Position numbers and translations under genes: made by a program. Shown piece after piece: positions 9,351-18,366 of a stretch of DNA of 42,224 nucleotides. The notes under the pieces are model-generated. The model ran no database searches and was not told the DNA's origin. It saw only the letters and a list, made by a program, of their open reading frames with translations. How positions within the stretch are numbered: the first letter of the stretch is position 1; the number at the start of each line of letters is the position of its first letter. Origin of the DNA: Lentisphaerae bacterium ADurb.BinA184 (GTDB taxonomy: Bacteria > Verrucomicrobiota > Lentisphaeria > Oligosphaerales > MVZH01); assembly GCA_002068325.1 (NCBI GenBank), contig MVZH01000010.1, forward strand, positions 1-42,224, in the 5' to 3' direction.

Positions 9351-9379
9351 TTGCCTGCGGTTGCCAGATATGGTATGGT
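9351..9379 (+). promoter_or_regulatory. Candidate sigma70-type promoter for giant repeat gene
   Basis: TTGCCT (9351-9356), a 17-base spacer, then TATGGT (9374-9379), followed by AAT. The likely start of transcription is near 9386, leaving a leader of about 115 bases. The TATGGTAAT block recurs in the candidate promoter at 33955-33982. Seen by eye only. Confidence 0.4.
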
Positions 9380-9502
9380 AATATGTTCCATCGAAACAGC
9401 CATGGCCATATGACCTGCGCCAGGTCGGTGGCCAGAGTCACCCGGCTTTCTGGGGCGGCCGCAGGATCCGTGGTCAGGGATTTCACCGAGGCACATACGG
9501 AC

Positions 9503-12500
9503 ATGCAGAACAGGATGGCCACAGGGGCGACGGGGTTCCGGGAGTGGCTGAGGGGGGTGGCAGGCGTTGCCGCCCTCCTGGGGGCCGGAACGCTGGCCGA
9601 GGGGGCCGACTGGACGCCCATGGCCAGCGGAACTACGTACTCCCTGGGCAAAGCGTGGGGGAGCGAACCCAGCCGGGTCTTCGCGGTTACCGTCTCCGGC
9701 AGTTCCATCCCCTATTTCGACGGCATCGAGTGGATGCCGATGACCGGCGGGAATGGCAACGCGATCTGGGGCGCCGCGGCCGACGATGTCTATGTCGTGG
9801 GCCTGGGCGGCACCATCGGACACTACGATGGCATGGCCTGGACGACCCAGACCGGCGGCACTTCCGGCTATGCTCTCAACGGCGTCTGGGGCGCCGGCGC
9901 GCACGACGTCTTCGCGGTGGGCAGCAGCGGGACGATTCTGCACTATGACGGCACGGCGTGGACGCCCGCGGCCAGCGGTGTCACCAGCACGCTGTACGGG
10001 GTCTGGGGCACCGGCCCGGCTGACGTCTTCGCGGTGGGCAGCAGCGGGAGGATTCTGCACTATGACGGCACGGCCTGGGCGCCCATGACCAGTGGCGTCA
10101 CCAGCACGCTGTACGGGGTCTGGGGCAGCGGCCCCGCTGACGTCTTCGCGGTGGGCAGCAACGGGACGATCGTGCACTATGACGGCGCGGGGTGGGCACC
10201 GATGAGCAGCGGCGTCACCAGTACGCTGAACGGAGTATGGGGGAGTGGCTCCAACGACGTGTTTGCCGTTGGCGCGAGTGGCACGATCCTGCACTATGGC
10301 ACGCTCTCGCACCCGGTTGGGACGCTGACCGTCGACGCCGCGCCGGTGCGCGGCAAGGTTTTCGTCGATGGTGCGGACTGGGGGATTCCCCCGCGGAGCA
10401 AGAGCGTCGTGGCCGGCACCCGTACAGTGAGCTTCGGGGCGGTGACGGGCTACTTCGCGCCGGACAGCCAACAGGTGGTCGTACCGGCGGGGGGCACGGC
10501 CTCGGCGACCGGGGCCTACCGCCTTGAATGGAGTTGGCAGAACCCCTTGCCGCAGGGCCAGAGCCTGGACGCCATCTGGGGCAGCGGCCCCGGCGATCTC
10601 TTTGCCGTCGGCATGGGGGGCGTCATCCTGCACTACGATGGCGCCGCCTGGTCCGTCGCGGCCACCGCGATCAAAGACCTGGCGGGGGTTGGCGGCAGCG
10701 GCCCGGACAACGTCTTCGCCGTCGGCTCCTCCGGCACCATCCTACACTACAACGGGGCGGCATGGACCGTACAGCCCAGCGGGGTGAGCGCCTACACTCT
10801 GCAGGGCGTGTGGAGCGACAGCCCGGGCCACGCGATCGCCGTCGGCAGAGGCAGCAAGATTCTGCGCTACGACGGGACATCATGGGCGGCCATGGGCATC
10901 GGCAGCCTCGGCAGCGTCGAGTTGCGCGCCGTCTGGGGCAGCGGTCCCGCCGACATCTTCGCGGTGGGCCACAAGACCAACACCTCCAATGGGGTGATCC
11001 TGCACTACGACGGCGCCGACTGGACGATCTCAGCCACCATCGCCCCCACCGAAGACGACGGCATCGTGCGCCTGCAGGACGTCTGGGGCAGCGGTCCCCA
11101 GGACGTCTTTGTCGTCGGCACCGACGGCCTCATCCTGCACTACGACGGCAATGCCTGGACGAGCATGGCCAGCGGCGTCAGCGACGACCTCTATGGCGTC
11201 CACGGCACTGGCCCCGGCAACGTGCTGGCCGTGGGGGACCGTGGCGCCGTCCTGCGTTACACGGGCGCCGCCTGGGCCGCCGTGGCCGGGGGGCCGGACG
11301 TCGTCCTCCGCGATGCGTTCACCCTTGGCGGCGACGGGGCCGTCGTCGTGGGTGACAATGGCGAGCTGCTGCGCTGTGGCGGTGCTGGGTGGACGGACAT
11401 GCACTCCGGCGTCTTCAAGGCCTTCTACGGCATCGGGGGCAGCGGATGGAACAACGTGTTCGCCGTGGGCGAGGCCGGAACCGTGCTGCGCTACGACGGC
11501 GCCTCATGGGTGGCACAGGCCAGCACCACGGTCCGCGACCTCTACGGCGTTTGGGGGGACGATCCCGGCCACGTCGTTGCCGTCGGGGCCAAAGGGGCCA
11601 TCGTGCACTACGACGGCAGGGAGTGGACGGCGATGACCAGCGGCGTTGCCGCGAATCTCCAGGCGGTGTGGGGGGGCGACGCCGGCGATCTGTATGCCGT
11701 CGGCGAGAACGGCACGATCCTGCACGGGGACGGCATGGCGTGGACTCCCATGCCGTCCGGGACCACCGACGCGCTGACGGACGTCTGGGGCAGCGGCCCG
11801 ACGGACGTCTTTGCCGTCGGCGGCAGTGGTACGATCCTGCATGGCGATGGCACCGCGTGGACTCACATGGCCAGCGGCGTCACCGAGGCCCTGTACGGTG
11901 TCTGGGGAAGCGGACCCACCGACGTGTTCACGGTCGGCGGCGGGGGGAGGATCCTGCGCTATGACGGGACATCGTGGACCCCGATGAGCAGTGGCGTCAC
12001 CTACGACCTCAACGGCGTCTGGGGCAGCGGCCCGACGGACGTCTTTGCCGTCGGTGCCGGCGGGGTCCTGCGCTACGATGGCACGGCCTGGCGAAGCACG
12101 AGCGCCCGCGCCATCGCGGTGTGGGGCAGCGGCCCTGGCGACGTCTTCACCGTCGGGGGCGTCAGCAACGCCGCGATCATGCGCTACGGTCTTCCGCCGC
12201 CGACGGGGACGCTGGCAGTGGACACCGCGCCGGTCGCCGGAGAGATTGTCGTCGACGGCGTGAACTGGGGGACGGCTCCCGTCAGCCGGCCGGTCTCCCC
12301 GGGGCCTCACACGGTCAGCTTCGGCCCCGTCACAGGCTACGCCAGGCCGGCGGACCGCACGGCGGACGTCGCTCAGGACGCCACCGTGTCGCTGACCGGA
12401 ACCTACGCGCGGCAGGTGTGGACCTGGCAGCACCCGCTGCCGCAGGGCCACACGCTCCGCGGCGTCTGGGGCAGCGGCGAGACGGACGTCTTCGCCGTCG

Positions 12501-14536
12501 GCGACTATGGCACCGTGCTGCACCACGACGGCGGCGTCTGGTCAATCATGGACAGCGGCACGGCCGAGGTGTTGATGGGCGTCTGGGGAAACAGCGCGAC
12601 TGATGTATACGCGGTCGGCAGCGTCGGCACGATTCTGCACTACGATGGAGCGGCATGGGCGACCGTGGGCGGCGGGCTCGCGGCCACGCTCTTCGGCGTC
12701 TGGGGCAGCGGCCCAGCCGACATCTTCGCCGTTGGCAGCGCCGGCACGATTCTCCACTACGACGGCGCCACGTGGACCCCGATGGCCAGCGGCACGACCC
12801 ACCACCTGCGCGGGATCTGGGGCAGCGGCCCGGCCAATGTGTTCGCGGTCGGCGACAGTGGCACCGTCCTGCACTACGACGGGACGGCGTGGACGCCGCA
12901 CGACAGCGACACGGCGGAGGATTTGGTGGGCGTCTGGGGCAGCGGGCCCGACGATGTCTTTGCCATCGACTACCGCGGGGTTCTGCACTACGACGGCGCC
13001 GGGTGGACCCCCATGGCGGGCGGCGACAGCGACACCATGCAGTACCTCACGGGCGTCTGGGGCAGCGGCCCGGCGGACGTCTTCGCGGTCAGTGACGAGG
13101 GGGAAGTCTGGCATTACGACGGGACGGCGTGGACGTACATGGTCGACTGGAGTGTCGGCCTCGATGCGCATTACGGCATCTGGGGCAGTGGGCCGAACGA
13201 TGTCTATGCCGTCGGCGGTTCGGGACAGATCATGCACTACGACGGCACGGCGTGGTCCCCTCAGCACCGTGCGGTCTCCACGGCCGCCGTGAACGGGTTG
13301 TGGGGCAGCGGCCCGGCCGACATCTACGGGGTCACCGGGGGGGGCACGATCCTGCACGATGACGGCACGGGGTGGCAGGCCATGGACAGCGGCACCCAGG
13401 GACTGAGCAGCGTCTGGGGCAGCGGCCCGGCGAATGTGTTTGCCGTCGGGGTTGCCGGAACGGTCCTGCACTGTGACGGGTCGGCCTGGACGCCGATGAC
13501 CAGCGGCACTTCCATGTCCCTGTATGGGGTGTGGGGCAGCGGCCCCGCCGATGTCTTTGCCGTCGGCTGGAATGGCACCATTCTGCGCTATGATGGCACG
13601 GTGTGGACGCCCATGGCCAGCGGCGTCACCAGGATACTGAACGGCATCTGGGGAAGCGGCCCGGCCGACGTGTTTGCCGTGGGCAATTCCGGCACGATCC
13701 TGCACTATGGCGGCGCCGCCTGGGCGCCCATGGCCAGCGGCGTCACGGGACATCTGCGCGCGGTGTGGGGCAGTGGCCCCACCGACGTCTTCGCGGTGGG
13801 CAGCAGCGGGACGATCCTGCACTATGACGGGGACGCATGGATTCCCATGGCCAGCGGGGTCACGGGGTACCTGAACGGCGTGTGGGGCAGCGGCCCGAGC
13901 GACGTGTTCGTCGTCGGACAGGGCGGCACGGTTCTGCACTACGATGGCGCGGCATGGTCGGCCATGGGCAGCGGCACCGGATCCTGGCTCTCCAACGTCT
14001 GGGGTAACGATGCCGACAGCGTCCTTGCCGTGGGTGAAGGCGGCACGATCCTGCGTTACGGCCCGCCCACCCGCGCGATCGCGCTCGCCGCCGGCTGGAA
14101 CGCGGTGTCGCTGCCGCTCGAGCCACTTGACCCGGCCGTGGGGGCGGTGCTGGCCTTGTCCGGCAGCCGCGGCACGGTACACGAAGGCTCGGCCTGGCGC
14201 TGGGTGCCGGCCGCCGCCCCCGGAGAAGCCGGTCGCTTCGAGCGGGTGACCGACATGACCGCCCGGACCGGCCACTGGGTCTACTGTCCGACGGAGTGTA
14301 CCGTCACGGTCACTGGCGCCGAGGTGGCCAACCGGCTTGAACTCAAGGCTGGATGGAACCTGCTCGGTCCGGCAGCCACCTGCCACGCCCCTGAAGACGA
14401 GGCACGGATCCAAGGGGCCATCTGGAACTGGGATGCCGCTCTGCCCGGGTTCAGGGCTGTACCGGACGGCGGCACCCTTGAGGCGGGCAAGGCCTACTGG
14501 TTCCGCGCCACGACGGCGTTTCCACTGGACCTCTAG
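9503..14536 (+). CDS. Giant exported 34-repeat propeller protein with PEGA-like spacers
   Basis: A 1677-residue exported protein made of about 34 copies of a roughly 39-residue unit, approximately VWGSGPADVFAVG-x-x-GTILHYDG-x-x-W-x-x-M-x-SG. By my count copies fall in blocks of 6, 14 and 14. Two PEGA-like domains (about 10322-10530 and 12208-12425, with TLTVDAAPVRG and TLAVDTAPVAG) separate the blocks. Each block opens with the lone W-strand of a unit and closes with a truncated unit (LHYG, MRYG, LRYG), the pattern expected if the first strand closes the last blade of a propeller. The last 160 residues form another domain with two LxAGWNxxxLP-like motifs. The start at 9503 gives MQNRMATGATGFREWLRG, then a hydrophobic stretch and signal peptide; GAGG lies 11 bases before it. 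A longer start at 9383 has no signal. There is no PEP-CTERM tail. A role in binding at the cell surface is inference. Confidence 0.85.
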   Translation: MQNRMATGATGFREWLRGVAGVAALLGAGTLAEGADWTPMASGTTYSLGKAWGSEPSRVFAVTVSGSSIPYFDGIEWMPMTGGNGNAIWGAAADDVYVVGLGGTIGHYDGMAWTTQTGGTSGYALNGVWGAGAHDVFAVGSSGTILHYDGTAWTPAASGVTSTLYGVWGTGPADVFAVGSSGRILHYDGTAWAPMTSGVTSTLYGVWGSGPADVFAVGSNGTIVHYDGAGWAPMSSGVTSTLNGVWGSGSNDVFAVGASGTILHYGTLSHPVGTLTVDAAPVRGKVFVDGADWGIPPRSKSVVAGTRTVSFGAVTGYFAPDSQQVVVPAGGTASATGAYRLEWSWQNPLPQGQSLDAIWGSGPGDLFAVGMGGVILHYDGAAWSVAATAIKDLAGVGGSGPDNVFAVGSSGTILHYNGAAWTVQPSGVSAYTLQGVWSDSPGHAIAVGRGSKILRYDGTSWAAMGIGSLGSVELRAVWGSGPADIFAVGHKTNTSNGVILHYDGADWTISATIAPTEDDGIVRLQDVWGSGPQDVFVVGTDGLILHYDGNAWTSMASGVSDDLYGVHGTGPGNVLAVGDRGAVLRYTGAAWAAVAGGPDVVLRDAFTLGGDGAVVVGDNGELLRCGGAGWTDMHSGVFKAFYGIGGSGWNNVFAVGEAGTVLRYDGASWVAQASTTVRDLYGVWGDDPGHVVAVGAKGAIVHYDGREWTAMTSGVAANLQAVWGGDAGDLYAVGENGTILHGDGMAWTPMPSGTTDALTDVWGSGPTDVFAVGGSGTILHGDGTAWTHMASGVTEALYGVWGSGPTDVFTVGGGGRILRYDGTSWTPMSSGVTYDLNGVWGSGPTDVFAVGAGGVLRYDGTAWRSTSARAIAVWGSGPGDVFTVGGVSNAAIMRYGLPPPTGTLAVDTAPVAGEIVVDGVNWGTAPVSRPVSPGPHTVSFGPVTGYARPADRTADVAQDATVSLTGTYARQVWTWQHPLPQGHTLRGVWGSGETDVFAVGDYGTVLHHDGGVWSIMDSGTAEVLMGVWGNSATDVYAVGSVGTILHYDGAAWATVGGGLAATLFGVWGSGPADIFAVGSAGTILHYDGATWTPMASGTTHHLRGIWGSGPANVFAVGDSGTVLHYDGTAWTPHDSDTAEDLVGVWGSGPDDVFAIDYRGVLHYDGAGWTPMAGGDSDTMQYLTGVWGSGPADVFAVSDEGEVWHYDGTAWTYMVDWSVGLDAHYGIWGSGPNDVYAVGGSGQIMHYDGTAWSPQHRAVSTAAVNGLWGSGPADIYGVTGGGTILHDDGTGWQAMDSGTQGLSSVWGSGPANVFAVGVAGTVLHCDGSAWTPMTSGTSMSLYGVWGSGPADVFAVGWNGTILRYDGTVWTPMASGVTRILNGIWGSGPADVFAVGNSGTILHYGGAAWAPMASGVTGHLRAVWGSGPTDVFAVGSSGTILHYDGDAWIPMASGVTGYLNGVWGSGPSDVFVVGQGGTVLHYDGAAWSAMGSGTGSWLSNVWGNDADSVLAVGEGGTILRYGPPTRAIALAAGWNAVSLPLEPLDPAVGAVLALSGSRGTVHEGSAWRWVPAAAPGEAGRFERVTDMTARTGHWVYCPTECTVTVTGAEVANRLELKAGWNLLGPAATCHAPEDEARIQGAIWNWDAALPGFRAVPDGGTLEAGKAYWFRATTAFPLDL
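9653..10321 (+). repeat. Coding repeat block 1 (6 units)
   Basis: Six tandem units; units 3 to 5 are exactly 117 bases long and nearly identical at DNA level (about 9881-10230), which points to recent duplication. The last unit is truncated at LHYG before the first PEGA-like domain. Confidence 0.8.
10574..12207 (+). repeat. Coding repeat block 2 (14 units)
   Basis: Fourteen units, more diverged than block 1. One (about 10920-11070) carries an insertion (HKTNTSNGV) and one (about 11300-11400) has lost most consensus residues. The block ends truncated at MRYG. Confidence 0.75.
12464..14073 (+). repeat. Coding repeat block 3 (14 units)
   Basis: Fourteen units with consensus WGSGPADVFAVG kept in most copies, ending truncated at LRYG before the C-terminal domain. 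Confidence 0.75.
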
Positions 14537-14569
14537 CCCGACTTCCGCGGTTTGGCGAGGGTTTCGCTC

Positions 14570-14740
14570 TCAGGACGGCCCTTCTGCATCACTACAACCC
14601 TGCCCCTTGCGGATCCACTGGCGGACTTGGCGGATGACCTCGGCGTCGATGCCGAGGAATTGGTACAGCGCACGGTGCTGGGTGTGTCGGCGGTCACTCA
14701 GGACCAGCCGGTAGCGGCCCCCGTCAAGCCCCGGCGACAT
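14570..14740 (-). CDS. Small 56-residue protein, unknown function
   Basis: The reading MSPGLDGGRYRLVLSD-RRHTQHRALYQFLGID-AEVIRQVRQWIRKGQGC is compact, charged and helix-forming, and uses the G/C-rich third positions typical of genes here. GGAAG lies about 13 bases before the ATG, so initiation is not strongly supported. It converges on the giant repeat gene, whose stop is 33 bases away. The central RHTQHRALY and the helix IRQVRQWI look like a conserved small domain, but I cannot name the family. It is too short to be found by most length cut-offs. Confidence 0.45.
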   Translation of the reverse strand: MSPGLDGGRYRLVLSDRRHTQHRALYQFLGIDAEVIRQVRQWIRKGQGCSDAEGPS

Positions 14741-15215
14741 TATGACCGTCGGACTTCCTGGGCGCGGGAAGGACTGTCCGCAACAAAGGCGCGGACGGCC
14801 ACGTGAACGTGTATCCCCTTGAACCTTCTTCCTGGCCCCGGGGCGGGGGCCTCCCGCCGGCCTCCCCCTGCTGGATCATGACAGTCCTCAAAGGGCAGGC
14901 CCGCCGCCTAGGGCAAACCGCGACCGGGCCGGCCGCCATTCATGCCGGACCCTTGCTTGGACCCCCACACGCGCTATCTTGGGCGTTGGACAAGCTGAAG
15001 GAGTCGGCAATTACCTGAAGGCCATGGCCGCGGTTCTACCGGTGGATATGCGACGGAGAACGGCCACCACGTCAGCAGAGACTGGGGCCAAGGCGGTCGA
15101 GTGGTGGCTCGAAAGCAACCGCGTCATCCGCGGCGTGCACCCTCGTGCGTGTCAACCCATTCGGGCATGAAAACGGTGAAATCATCAGCTAGCCTGCGCA
15201 GGGCTGCTGGCACCG
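14741..15215. other. Gene-free stretch
   Basis: No convincing coding sequence. An AAGGAG at about 14997-15002 is not followed by a credible start. The stretch may hold the decayed front of the regulator remnant that follows. Confidence 0.3.
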
Positions 15216-15605
15216 GTGACCATGCACCATGGACGCGCTGGGCCGGCCTCCTGTCGCCAGGGTTCCCAGGCGCAGGTTACATGGCAGGGGCCGGAGACCC
15301 GCGAGCACTGGCAACTGGGTTGCTCTTTGTACACGGCGTTTGTGTTCTCGGACTGGCTGCGAGTCCTGCTGCAACTGCCCCGAGATGAGCGGCCGGACAC
15401 CATGGTGATTGCCGATGACAACCTGGTGGAACCCCTCAGGGGCGTTTTGGGCGACGCCGGGGATCTCCGCATTGTGGCACACTGCAGTTACCCGGAACTG
15501 CCCCTGTCGGCGGTTCCGGTGCACGATGTGGGTTTTGATTTGCACACGCTCATGGACGAATGCCTGCGCTGCCTCCGGCGGCGGGGGCGACGGCAAGCGG
15601 GCTGA
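15216..15605 (+). pseudogene. C-terminal remnant of LacI/GntR-type regulator
   Basis: The last 80 or so residues match the effector-binding end of LacI-fold regulators: LPRDERPDTMVIADDNLVE, then LRIVAHCSYPELPLSAVPV, then GFDLHTLMDECLRCL. In this family ERPDxxxxxDDNL is followed by a VVAHCNFP-like strand and a GxD helix. There is no DNA-binding domain upstream in any frame that I could follow, and the first 40 residues from the ATG at 15216 look unlike protein. I read it as a 5'-truncated pseudogene. It ends 106 bases before the PEP-CTERM gene. Confidence 0.5.
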
Positions 15606-15711
15606 CGAAGTTGTGCGGGTTCCCGCGGTCCGTAATCCGAACTGCGGAGAGCGCAGATCGCCACCGCCAGTGAAAGCAGGCAGTGACCTGAACCAGGAAA
15701 GGAGAACCCCC

Positions 15712-17121
15712 ATGGCAATCTCATCCGCGCACAGACACAACCAGGTCAAGATCGAAAGGACAAATGCGATGAGCGGCACACCTACCCGAAGTCTTTCTGT
15801 CATGGCAGTCTTGGCGGGTCTGGCAGGCCTCCTGGCGGGACTCCCGTCTGCCCGCGCGGCAACCTATACGTGGAACCGGAATCTCACGGGCGGAGACACG
15901 GCGTGGTATGACATGGACGACGACGGCAACTGGGCAATCTCGGGCACCCCCACCGGCTCGGGGCCCGGCAGCACGGACGACGTGGTGGTACCCAACGGCA
16001 TCACCGCCAGGTGGGAGGCCCTCGGAACGGGGAGTGCGCCGACCCGCAGCTTCCGGGCGCTGAGCATCGGGTCGGCGGCTCCCGGCAACACCCAGGTCCT
16101 GCTCCGCAATTCCTACACTGGCGGCACGTGGGGGCTGCGCTTCTACGGGGATGTCGTCGGCGACCCTGACAATGGAACGACGCGGCATCTCGACCTGCAG
16201 TCCGGCCGTGGCTATTCGCTCTACTTCGGGACCGGCAGCACGGGCATACAAGATACCGTCGCGGACTCCAGCTTCTGGACAATACAGACCACATTCGACA
16301 TGAGCGGCTACAACAGTTCCGGCGGCAACATCCAGGTCTCCAGTGCCAACCCGGTCACGGCCAGCGGCACAATCGCCACTGGCCTGCTCCAGTTCCGCGG
16401 GAGTACGGGTACGTTCACGGCCACCGGCCCCCTGAACATTGCCGCCACTGTCCAATGGCGTGACTCTTCGGGCAAGCATCTGGTCCTGAACAACTACGAC
16501 CACGTCATCTACGACATCGGCGAATATGGGACTGGCTTCACGGCGCTCTCCGCGATCACGGCGACCGGCGGCTCGATCACCATGCGGGACTGGTCGGTGC
16601 ACAAGTTCCAGGACCCCGTCGCGTTTGACCTCGACGGCACCACGGTCCGCATGTATGGCAACGGCACCGACGCCAGCATCGTCCTGTCGGTCCGCGGGCG
16701 GGATGACGGGCGGGATCCGCTGGGCAGTGGCCTGGTCGACAACTTCGCACTGGGAACCCTGGTGATCGGTGACGAGCCGGGCGACGTGGTGACCTTGCGC
16801 ACGGACGGGGCGTACATGGCCGGGTCGCTGTCGAGTGATGCCGCGTTGTATGTTGGTACGCTTGACCTGACCAGCGGCGCCGGCCTGGTGATCCCCGAAG
16901 GGACCAGGCTGTACTACGTCACCCTGCTCGGCGACACGGCAAACGTCACCGGCATCGAGCGACTGTCGCGTGCCGTGCCGGAGCCCGCCAGCCTGGCGCT
17001 GTTCGCCGTGGTGGGGACGGTCCTGTGGCGCCGTCCATCGCGGTCGGCGCTGCCATGGAAGTCCCGTGGGCTGTGCCGCACTGCGCCGCACACCTCGGCA
17101 ACAGGAACCTCATGCCTCTGA
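15712..17121 (+). CDS. PEP-CTERM sorting-domain protein
   Basis: A 469-residue exported protein with a signal peptide (VMAVLAGLAGLLAGLPSARA), a beta-rich, Gly/Thr/Ser-rich body (SVHKFQDPVAFDLDGTTVRM and similar strands), and a PEP-CTERM tail: VPEPASLAL, a hydrophobic segment LFAVVGTVLW, then RRPSR. Exosortase systems recognise such tails, cut them and pass the protein to the cell surface; no exosortase lies in the window. The start at 15712 has AAAGGAG 7 bases upstream. A second start at 15769 (AAGGA 8 bases upstream) gives a more usual signal length. Unusually, the reading runs about 25 residues past the Arg cluster, whereas these tails normally end the protein. Its stop overlaps the start of the prepilin-like gene by 10 bases. 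Confidence 0.83.
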   Translation: MAISSAHRHNQVKIERTNAMSGTPTRSLSVMAVLAGLAGLLAGLPSARAATYTWNRNLTGGDTAWYDMDDDGNWAISGTPTGSGPGSTDDVVVPNGITARWEALGTGSAPTRSFRALSIGSAAPGNTQVLLRNSYTGGTWGLRFYGDVVGDPDNGTTRHLDLQSGRGYSLYFGTGSTGIQDTVADSSFWTIQTTFDMSGYNSSGGNIQVSSANPVTASGTIATGLLQFRGSTGTFTATGPLNIAATVQWRDSSGKHLVLNNYDHVIYDIGEYGTGFTALSAITATGGSITMRDWSVHKFQDPVAFDLDGTTVRMYGNGTDASIVLSVRGRDDGRDPLGSGLVDNFALGTLVIGDEPGDVVTLRTDGAYMAGSLSSDAALYVGTLDLTSGAGLVIPEGTRLYYVTLLGDTANVTGIERLSRAVPEPASLALFAVVGTVLWRRPSRSALPWKSRGLCRTAPHTSATGTSCL

Positions 17122-17879
17122 GGCACAGCACATCCATGCCCCCGTGTCCGGTTCAGCGTGCAAGGCGCTCATTCACGCTCATCGAAATCCTGGTGGTGGT
17201 CGCCATCATCGGCATTCTGGCCTCCCTGCTGCTGCCGGCTTTGCAGGGCGCGCGGGAAAGCGCCATGCTGACTGTCGAGCGCGGCAACATGCGGCAAGCC
17301 GGTGTGGCGGTGGCCATGTATGGCGGGGATTACGGGGGGCGCCTTCCGGCGGCCAACGACGGCCGGCAACGGGATCACTGGACCGTACGGAACCGCCTGT
17401 ACGGGGGTGCCTATCTGATTCCTGACCCGGCGTTGCCTGGCGGACCGACGTCGCTGGTATGGGGGTGTCCACTGATCCGTGGACGAGGCTGGAACAGCGC
17501 CATCCTCTACTCCTGCACATGGTGGTGGAATGCCGGCTGGGGCGGGTCATGTTCCGAGGCGGGAGAAGGCATCTCGACGCCGCTTCTTGATCCCGACGCC
17601 TCCTCGATGTTGGCCGACAACTACCGTCTGTCCATCGATGGCGAGGGATTCATCCGCGGGGGCGTCCAGCAAAGTCCGGAGGACATTTGCCTGATTACCG
17701 ACAACGGCGGTCTGCCGACCACGTGGACGCAGGGGGTGGTCTGGGCCAACCACCACGCCGCTGACAACCCCGCCGAAGCCATTGCCAGCAACACCCTGTT
17801 CCTCAGCGGCCGGGTCTTGATGCGCGTCAAGGGCAAGCTCAACAGAACCTGGAATGGCGGCGCCTGGACTTACCGCTGA
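17112..17879 (+). CDS. Prepilin-like protein with N-terminal methylation motif
   Basis: A 255-residue protein with a short basic leader ending RRS, then FTLIEILVVVAIIGILASLL, the type IV pilin/type II pseudopilin N-terminal helix with Glu5. Prepilin peptidase would cut before the Phe; Ser occupies position -1 instead of the usual Gly. The rest is a globular domain rich in Trp and Gly, ending with NTLFLSGRVLMR, which corresponds to the NVLFxDGHV end of the H-X9-DG processing-associated family greatly expanded in Lentisphaerota and Planctomycetes. The ATG at 17112 overlaps the previous gene's stop, with AGGA about 5 bases upstream; a second ATG at 17136 is possible. Overlap indicates translational coupling with the PEP-CTERM gene. 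Secretion partners are not in the window. Confidence 0.85.
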   Translation: MPLRHSTSMPPCPVQRARRSFTLIEILVVVAIIGILASLLLPALQGARESAMLTVERGNMRQAGVAVAMYGGDYGGRLPAANDGRQRDHWTVRNRLYGGAYLIPDPALPGGPTSLVWGCPLIRGRGWNSAILYSCTWWWNAGWGGSCSEAGEGISTPLLDPDASSMLADNYRLSIDGEGFIRGGVQQSPEDICLITDNGGLPTTWTQGVVWANHHAADNPAEAIASNTLFLSGRVLMRVKGKLNRTWNGGAWTYR

Positions 17880-18366
17880 AAGGGATGGAAGGAGGAGCCA
17901 AGACAGGCGAATCGCGGCGCGAGGTGGCGTTGGGGGGAATCAGAGCGCCATCAGAAAGTCGTCTTCGTTGACGTACTCCAGTTCCAGGACCGGCTGCACC
18001 GGTGGACCCGTGTTCGATGGAGGCGCACGTGAGGCTGGGCGATCCCACTGTCCGCAATGCTTGAGGATGCGTTCGATCACATCGGACTGGTCGGCCAGGC
18101 CGCCGGCGAGTCGGACATCAAGCGCAGCAACCCCCGGCGCCCGGAGGAGTGGTGGCCGTGGAACTGACGCAGTTCCTCATCTTCGAGATCGCGCCGGTCT
18201 GCCCGATGTGGAAGCGCCATCCCCGGTGCCCGTCGGGGCAGGCCTCCCGCTGGGCCAGGAGCGCCGGCCGCACCCCGGTGACACGCGCCCCTGTATGCAC
18301 CCCCAGCGTCTACGGAACTGCCATGTGCCGCGAACTCCCTGCCCTGGGCTTCGATACCCCTCCCCG
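17880..18366. other. Intergenic stretch with transposase debris
   Basis: Apart from the transposase tail at 17940-18176 I see no gene. The 18180-18366 part has minus-strand text (WRFHIGQTGAISKMRNC) that is weakly protein-like but is broken by stops in every frame I followed. Confidence 0.3.
17940..18176 (-). pseudogene. C-terminal fragment of IS91-like transposase
   Basis: Minus-strand reading with no ATG; it opens after a stop at 18177-18179 and ends ADQSDVIERILKHCGQWDRP, then a Pro-rich linker and LELEYVNEDDFLMAL before the stop. A VIERILKHxGxW helix plus Pro-rich tail is how many Y1/Y2 HUH (IS91-type) transposases end. Only about 55 residues remain and the catalytic part is gone. It lies downstream of the 1289-residue gene on the same strand. 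Confidence 0.45.

Noticed and set aside
9881..10230. CRISPR-like regular repeats
   Set aside because: The period is 117 bases, the repeats are coding, and there are no unique spacers.
9005..10633. Long minus-strand open frame (542 codons) over the giant repeat gene
   Set aside because: It is antisense to the repeat units; low stop density comes from GC-rich third positions and the repetitive sense code. The translation is a repeated Arg/His/Pro pattern with no domain.
12542..14413. Minus-strand open frame of 623 codons
   Set aside because: Antisense image of repeat block 3; its own repetition mirrors the sense repeats.
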